From assembly GCA_937873555.1 (NCBI GenBank), contig CALMWN010000455.1:1-10013 (forward strand): a stretch of 10,013 nt of DNA, written 5' to 3'. Made by a program: the position numbers and the translations under genes. A model generated the notes under the pieces. The model had not been told where the DNA came from. It saw only the letters and a program-made list of their open reading frames with translations, and searched no databases. The DNA is from an uncultured Clostridia bacterium. Its GTDB lineage: Bacteria > Bacillota > Clostridia > Acetivibrionales > CALMWN01. Numbering within the stretch: the first letter of the stretch is position 1; every line of letters begins with the position of its first letter. Positions 5,534 to 10,013 of this stretch are shown piece by piece.

Positions 5534-6439
5534 CTAACCATTAGGATATCTTAAGAAGGTGAATCCGTGTTCATCCTCCCAGGTGTGAATCAAACCCATA
5601 CTGCAGTTAGCCTTGACATATTCTAAGGCACCTGCTTCATCTTCTTCCGTGACCCTTTTTACAGGAAGCAGGGAAATACCGTTTATTAATGCGTCATGTA
5701 CCATACTGTGATTTCCGGTGATATAATACAAATTATCTTTCTTTAACACTTTAATGCTTTCATTTGTGCTACACGATGCAGCATGCCCATCATCCGCATT
5801 TCCATCTCTCCCGCTTTGAATACTGCTTGTTGGCAATAAAGATTTGGGAGACAGCCAGTACCTGTTAAATGGTTTCTTCTCCTTCCACTGCTCCAGTTGT
5901 GCTATAAGGACATCCACAATTTCTTCCGGCTTTGAATAAGATGTATCTATTATCAGGTCATAGTTATTCATATCTGAACAATCCACACCGTATTTGGTGA
6001 GATAACGGAAATTTTCACTGGCTTTTCTTTCAAAAATTTTATTTTTTGCTTCCTCAAAGCTGCTGTATTTCTCAACCTCTCCTCTTTCAGCCGAAAGAAT
6101 CCTTTGTACTGCAATATTGAGATCTATGCTAAGGTATACTTTGAAGGATTCCGGTACAAAGTGCCAGGCCATCCGGGAATCAAGAAGCATTTTCTCGTCC
6201 TTTTTGGATATTTCTATAAGTGCGCCGTCGATCTCGTCATCCATCTCCATATGTTCTTCCATGTACTTGTTAAGCTCCAGGGTGGTCATGTTGTATTTCT
6301 GTGCCAGAGCTCTTTGAATTCCTCCTATGGAATAAACATTAAAGCCGTATTTTTCTTTCATTATGCCGCAAACAGTGCTTTTACCGCTTCCAAGGTCACC
6401 CGTTATGGAAATTTTATATTTTGAATCCATCTGGTGCAT
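5534..6439 (-). CDS. Cytidylate-kinase-like P-loop kinase with ParB-like C-terminal segment
   Basis: A 301-residue soluble protein. Residues 9-185 look like a small nucleotide kinase of the cytidylate-kinase-like/AAA_33 group: Walker A GDLGSGKST (14-22), a helical NMP-binding-like region, LLDSRMAW (85-92) at the expected place of a substrate-binding DxR, a basic lid region (KIFERKASENFRY, 134-146) and DLIIDTS (161-167). A low-complexity linker (about 198-228) follows. The C-terminal part (about 229-301) resembles ParB/sulfiredoxin-like domains: IKVLKKDNLYYITGNHSMVHDALINGISLLPVK matches the usual 'I.V...g.YyI.dGnHR..Aal..G...vPv' pattern, but Ser replaces the usual Arg after GNH. The substrate is unknown; (d)CMP phosphorylation should not be assumed. 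The start is ATG at 6439 with AGGAGA 9 nt upstream. It is probably monocistronic, closed by the strong terminator at 5491-5526. Confidence 0.75.
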   Translation of the reverse strand: MHQMDSKYKISITGDLGSGKSTVCGIMKEKYGFNVYSIGGIQRALAQKYNMTTLELNKYMEEHMEMDDEIDGALIEISKKDEKMLLDSRMAWHFVPESFKVYLSIDLNIAVQRILSAERGEVEKYSSFEEAKNKIFERKASENFRYLTKYGVDCSDMNNYDLIIDTSYSKPEEIVDVLIAQLEQWKEKKPFNRYWLSPKSLLPTSSIQSGRDGNADDGHAASCSTNESIKVLKKDNLYYITGNHSMVHDALINGISLLPVKRVTEEDEAGALEYVKANCSMGLIHTWEDEHGFTFLRYPNG

Positions 6440-6500
6440 TTATATGCATCTCCTATATTTCTACGCGCCGGTACACTTAATTTGTAAAGAAGGCGCTTCA

Positions 6501-6528
6501 TTATTATTGTCCATTTATTTTATAACAA
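6501..6528 (-). promoter_or_regulatory. Possible promoter of the kinase-like gene
   Basis: On the minus strand, TTGTTA (6528-6523) and TAATAA (6506-6501) are 16 nt apart in the 123-bp gap before the kinase-like gene. The match is moderate and the surroundings are AT-rich, so chance is a real alternative. Confidence 0.3.
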
Positions 6529-6562
6529 ATTCTCATAAAATAAAATAATTAATTCAATAATC

Positions 6563-8572
6563 TCATCCCACTCCGGTATTGTCGAGTACACGATGAGAAT
6601 TTGAATAATACCGAAAGGACTTATACAATTCAAAGATGGTTTGTTTATTCCTGGCAAATACACGCACAATCTCAGGATCAAAATGTTTCCCTGCACCATC
6701 GATTATATGATTAAAAGAAGCTTCAAACGGGAAGGCTTCCTTGTACGGCCTTTTTGTAGTCAAGGCATCAAACACATCCGCCACCGCAACTATTCTTGCA
6801 CTTAAAGGAATATCCAGACCGCATTTGCCGTATGGGTATCCTGATCCATCCCATTTTTCGTGATGTCCTTCAGCTATTTCAATGCCTACCTTAAACAGGC
6901 TTTTTCCGCTTTTCTTGATATTGTTCTCGGCTGAAATCAATACTTCAGCTCCGAATACCGTATGCCGTTTCATTTCTTCGAATTCTTCCTTCGTCAGTTT
7001 AGCAGGCTTTAGCAGTATATCATCCTTTATAGCTACCTTCCCAACATCGTGCAGCGGACTGAATCTCTCTATGTCATCAAGGTATTCCATGGTAATTTCA
7101 TCTTTATATTCACTTTCAGCCTGCAGCATCTTTGCAATGCTTCTGGAATAAACCTTCATTCTATCAAGATGTTCACCGGTGTCTTCGTCCCTTTTTTCAG
7201 CAAGTTTTGCCAGGGCCAAAACAGTGCTGTAAAGAAGATTGTCAAGAAAAATATTCTTTTCAAAACTGATGGCAATACTGTTGGCAAGCGTCTGGAGAAA
7301 CTTTACATGTTCCTCGGTATAACAATTTTTGTGTGTATTTGAAAAAAATATAATGCCGACATGCCTTCCGTTTGCGCTAAGGGGTAAAGTGATTGAAGAT
7401 GTGATACCGGCTTCCAGTATTATTCTGGTATATTCATTGACTTTCCTGCCCTCGGAGTATTCCTCCAGGTCGTTGATAATCCTTGCATTACCTGTGTCCA
7501 ATATTTTGCCGAGACTGGTACCTTCTATCAGATAGCGCTTTCCCATAAGCCTGTTGGGGAGGTTCACTACTGAGCCATCCGATATCCCGTAAGTAGCCTC
7601 CAGCATTTTCCCATCCTCTTTTATCAGTGCAATTCCGATGTAGGTATATGGTATAAAGGATGAAAAGCTTTTAAAGATAAAATCCAAAACCTCACTAAAG
7701 GATGAGTTTTTGCTTATATTCTCAATGAGGGAAAACAACCTGTCGTTTTTTTCAAAGGTATAATTGATTTCAGATATGATAGGTACAAGCTCTTTCTTTG
7801 TAGGCATTGAAAGCTTAACAGGGCTGACCACCATGCTTATCCCGGTTATACCTTTGTATAGCGCATCCAGAGGAATTATCAGATATTTAAACATTCTTAT
7901 AAACAGCGTTACCATTGCTATTATGAATATAATAATCAGTATTGCCGAAAAAATCATATAATAGAAAGCGTTATTTTTTTTATTATCAACTATTTTCTGT
8001 GTTATGCCGTCACTGTATTTTAAAAGTTCATCACTGTTTTCGTTGATATAAATCACCGCGTTTGCCATACTGCTTCCAATCCGGGCTTCATTCATAACAA
8101 TATCGATGGATTTTCTATAACTTTCCCATATGGTATTTACTTTTTCTACGTCTTCACGGATATTACCGCCTGATATGTCAAAATACACCTTAATACCCGT
8201 ACTGTTTATGTAACCGTTATGTATTCCGGTGAGAGTCTTTTCAAATTCTTCTGCAGAATTTTTGATCTCATCTTTTGATGATGAAATTTTCGTGATTATC
8301 ATTTCAACCGGATCAACATTATCATCTGTCTGAAGTGCCTGCAGCAGTGCATATATCCTGGTTACATCCTTTACAATCACCTGTATGAGAATTCTCTGCT
8401 TCCCGAGTGTATTCACCAGTGCCCCTTCCTCGTATATGCGTTTTCCGGACTGATACATCAGGACCGTCAGGCAAATGATAACGGAAATTGTCATGGCAAT
8501 AATAATTGCGACTTCTTTTTTCATTGATTTCAGAATTGAGCCATTTTTATATTCCAATGAAACATCCCCCAA
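6563..8572 (-). CDS. Membrane PilJ-like/GAF/HD-GYP protein (predicted c-di-GMP phosphodiesterase)
   Basis: A 669-residue sensor protein. TM1 (about 21-41) and TM2 (about 203-226) bracket an extracellular helical region that opens with LVNTLGKQRILIQ (52-64), the pattern of the PilJ/NarX-type sensor domain. A HAMP-like linker (about 228-280), a GAF domain (about 285-440) and an HD-GYP domain (about 445-645) follow. HD-GYP features are EH (467-468), HDVGK (508-512), EGHHEKWDGSGYP (568-580) and DVFDALTTKRPYKEA (599-613), all intact, so hydrolysis of cyclic di-GMP is expected. The first codon of the open frame is TTG at 8572, but GGGGGA at 8570-8565 lies inside that reading. Better starts are TTG at 8557 (7 nt after GGGGGA) or ATG at 8524, which has no clear ribosome binding site. 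It is probably transcribed apart from the kinase/regulator pair upstream. The signal sensed is unknown. Confidence 0.9.
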   Translation of the reverse strand: MGDVSLEYKNGSILKSMKKEVAIIIAMTISVIICLTVLMYQSGKRIYEEGALVNTLGKQRILIQVIVKDVTRIYALLQALQTDDNVDPVEMIITKISSSKDEIKNSAEEFEKTLTGIHNGYINSTGIKVYFDISGGNIREDVEKVNTIWESYRKSIDIVMNEARIGSSMANAVIYINENSDELLKYSDGITQKIVDNKKNNAFYYMIFSAILIIIFIIAMVTLFIRMFKYLIIPLDALYKGITGISMVVSPVKLSMPTKKELVPIISEINYTFEKNDRLFSLIENISKNSSFSEVLDFIFKSFSSFIPYTYIGIALIKEDGKMLEATYGISDGSVVNLPNRLMGKRYLIEGTSLGKILDTGNARIINDLEEYSEGRKVNEYTRIILEAGITSSITLPLSANGRHVGIIFFSNTHKNCYTEEHVKFLQTLANSIAISFEKNIFLDNLLYSTVLALAKLAEKRDEDTGEHLDRMKVYSRSIAKMLQAESEYKDEITMEYLDDIERFSPLHDVGKVAIKDDILLKPAKLTKEEFEEMKRHTVFGAEVLISAENNIKKSGKSLFKVGIEIAEGHHEKWDGSGYPYGKCGLDIPLSARIVAVADVFDALTTKRPYKEAFPFEASFNHIIDGAGKHFDPEIVRVFARNKQTIFELYKSFRYYSNSHRVLDNTGVG

Positions 8573-8780
8573 ATACTAAAAGTAAACATCTGCAGAAAGA
8601 GCATGTGATTTATACCGTAAAATTCCGGATTTATGGCTTTATCCGCAACAATATAATCTATACCCTCCATATATGGATTAATAACTAAAAAAGCATAAAA
8701 AAGTGAAGCCTTGAATTATTCGACGGACTCCACCGGAATCGGCAAATGCCGGTATATTGTACTAATGAAAATAATACGAC

Positions 8781-9356
8781 CTACTTGATTGTCTCATAAA
8801 TTTTTCTGTACTTACCTGCATCCTGTGTATGCCCTATTCCCTCACTTGCTTTTGAAAGCAGCAGATATAATTCAGCTTCAAGAGGTTTTTCCGCAAGCAT
8901 ATTTTTCAAAAGCTTAAGTGCTTCACCAAACTTTTCTCCCTCGATCAGGCTTTCAATATCGGAAAAATCTCCGGTTTCCTCCACTTCATCAATAAATTGA
9001 GCCGCTTTGAGCTCAAGCAGTATATTCCTTACCTTGTCTGCCGTAAATGGCTTTTGCAGGTATGCGACTGCACCCATTTTTGTACATTCAACAGCATTTT
9101 TGATGGTAGCATAGGCAGTTATGATAATTACCGGCGTTTTTATTCCCAGGTCCCGGATATGTTTCAAGACTTCTGTCCCGCTGTGGTAAGGCATTTTTAT
9201 ATCCAGGAACGCCATATCGTACTTATTTCTCGAGAACATCTCCACCGCCTGGTTTCCGTCATTTGCCGTATCAACCTGGTAACCTTCCATTTCAAGGCAT
9301 TTTGTCAGAAGCATCCTTATATTCTTTGTGTCATCTACAATCAGCACCTTCTGCAT
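8781..9356 (-). CDS. Response regulator with TPR-like C-terminal region
   Basis: A 191-residue response regulator. The receiver domain (1-118) has the acidic pair D8/D9, phosphoacceptor D52 (FLDIKMP), T80 (IITAYA) and K102 (LQKPF), all as required for phosphotransfer. The tail (about 130-191) has no recognisable DNA-binding domain; it reads as paired amphipathic helices (FGEALKLLKNMLAEKP, then EAELYLLLSKASEGIG), similar to tetratricopeptide repeats, suggesting output by protein-protein contact. The start is ATG at 9356 with GGAGGAA upstream, overlapping the end of the histidine kinase gene; the kinase stop is only 2 nt away, so the two are translationally coupled and almost surely partners. 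The target of the tail is unknown. Confidence 0.9.
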   Translation of the reverse strand: MQKVLIVDDTKNIRMLLTKCLEMEGYQVDTANDGNQAVEMFSRNKYDMAFLDIKMPYHSGTEVLKHIRDLGIKTPVIIITAYATIKNAVECTKMGAVAYLQKPFTADKVRNILLELKAAQFIDEVEETGDFSDIESLIEGEKFGEALKLLKNMLAEKPLEAELYLLLSKASEGIGHTQDAGKYRKIYETIK

Positions 9357-9358
9357 GA

Positions 9359-10013
9359 CTATTCCTCCAATTTCCAGATCGGCAGTGTAAAAGTAAAGGT
9401 ACTGCCTGCATCCAATTCACTTTTTACCCATATTCCACCCCTGTGTGCGGCAACTATCTCCTTTGCCACAGAAAGTCCAAGTCCCGTACCCCGTACCTCT
9501 ATATCTCTTCCCTTTACCTGCACAAATTTGTTGAATATCCTGTCTATATACTCCGAAGGAATCCCTGCTCCTGTATCCTTTACAAATATGCAAGCCTTGC
9601 CTTTGTCTATCCTTGCACTTACAGTTATAAAATCTCCGGCATTAGTATATTTTAAAGCATTACTGACAAGATTGTTGATAACCCAGGAAATTTTGTCAAA
9701 ATCCGCTTTCACAAGAGGCAGTTCCTCTTCCAGGTCATTTACTATGTAAACCTGCTTTTTTTCAGCTATTTCGTGGAAGCCTTTCAGGGAATACTCCACA
9801 ATTCCGTTCACGGAGCAGGGTTCAAAATTGTACACAGCCATACCTGACTCTATTCTGGAAAGTTCCAGCAGTTCATTGACCATTGAAGATAACCTTTCTC
9901 CTTCTTCCCTCAAGGTTTCAAGTATTTCCTTCTGCTCTTCGTTCAGTTCTCCCATTCCGCCTTCCGCCAGCATGCTCGTCCCCATGAGAATGGATGTAAG
10001 AGGGGTCTTGAAC
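9359..10013 (-). CDS. Sensor histidine kinase, C-terminal part (truncated by window edge)
   Basis: The 3' end of a sensor histidine kinase gene; about 218 residues are visible and the frame stays open through the right edge. The first visible residues, FKTPLTSIL, are the end of an H-box (normally HEFKTPLTSI), so the phosphoacceptor histidine lies just outside the window. The dimerisation helix continues through LLELSRIESG. The ATP-binding domain shows an N-box (NNLVSNALKYTNAG), a G1 box (DTGAGIP), an F-box (IFNKF) and a G2 box (GTGLGLSVAKEIVAAHRGG), all intact. The ATG at 9985 is an internal methionine, not the start. The kinase presumably phosphorylates D52 of the response regulator 2 nt downstream. 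The input domain cannot be seen. Confidence 0.93.
   Translation of the reverse strand, partial: FKTPLTSILMGTSMLAEGGMGELNEEQKEILETLREEGERLSSMVNELLELSRIESGMAVYNFEPCSVNGIVEYSLKGFHEIAEKKQVYIVNDLEEELPLVKADFDKISWVINNLVSNALKYTNAGDFITVSARIDKGKACIFVKDTGAGIPSEYIDRIFNKFVQVKGRDIEVRGTGLGLSVAKEIVAAHRGGIWVKSELDAGSTFTFTLPIWKLEE

Noticed and set aside
8732..8753. Hairpin ACCGG...CCGGT after the response regulator as a terminator
   Set aside because: The stem is 5 bp, competes with an alternative CGGC/GCCG pairing, and the nearest T-rich run is about 30 nt further on. Termination here is possible but not supported.
8997..9749. Plus-strand open frame of 250 codons opposite the response regulator and kinase
   Set aside because: It lies antisense across two well-supported genes, has Cys/His/Ser-rich composition without family features, and no ribosome binding site was seen.
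9983..9985. ATG as start of the histidine kinase
   Set aside because: The frame continues to the window edge and encodes FKTPLTSIL, the end of an H-box, so this methionine is internal and the gene is cut by the window.

Overview
The window looks like a stretch of a low-GC, Gram-positive Clostridia genome. The evidence is AT-rich intergenic DNA, strong purine-rich ribosome binding sites, a GntR/LacI-type AraR repressor, a NiCo (czcD-type) riboswitch, and a fucose-isomerase-like enzyme of the kind seen next to arabinose genes in clostridia. A Ruminiclostridium/Acetivibrio-like source is a guess only. No rRNA, tRNA, CRISPR array, insertion sequence or phage gene is visible.

Left region (1-2213): two closely related cation diffusion facilitator (CDF) genes face each other, 223-1125 (+) and 1150-2022 (-). 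Each is preceded by a NiCo-type riboswitch whose 3' half is also the 5' strand of a rho-independent terminator. The whole unit (riboswitch, terminator, CDF gene) is therefore present twice in inverted orientation, forming an imperfect inverted repeat of about 2 kb. Compensatory base changes in one riboswitch hairpin show that the RNA structure is maintained in both copies. The likely role is Ni/Co (or related divalent metal) export, induced when metal stabilises the aptamer and blocks termination.

Middle region (2345-5482, minus strand): an L-arabinose-type operon in the order isomerase (fucose/arabinose isomerase family), araR, araD. A promoter (TTGTAC-17-TATAAT) overlaps a perfect AraR-like operator just upstream. 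A second, longer perfect palindrome with the same core lies inside the araR coding sequence. The araR gene appears to carry an in-frame deletion of roughly 85-90 codons that removes the core of its sugar-binding domain. No ribulokinase is present here.

A strong terminator (5491-5526) separates this operon from an upstream minus-strand gene (5534-6439). That gene encodes a P-loop kinase of the cytidylate-kinase-like group with a C-terminal segment resembling a ParB/sulfiredoxin-type fold.

Right region (6563-10013, minus strand): signalling genes. A sensor histidine kinase cut off by the window edge is followed 2 nt later by a response regulator with a TPR-like C-terminus. A 208-bp gap then leads to a membrane-anchored PilJ-like/GAF/HD-GYP protein, predicted to be a cyclic-di-GMP phosphodiesterase. 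Almost everything from 1150 rightwards is on the minus strand; only the first CDF gene and its riboswitch are on the plus strand.
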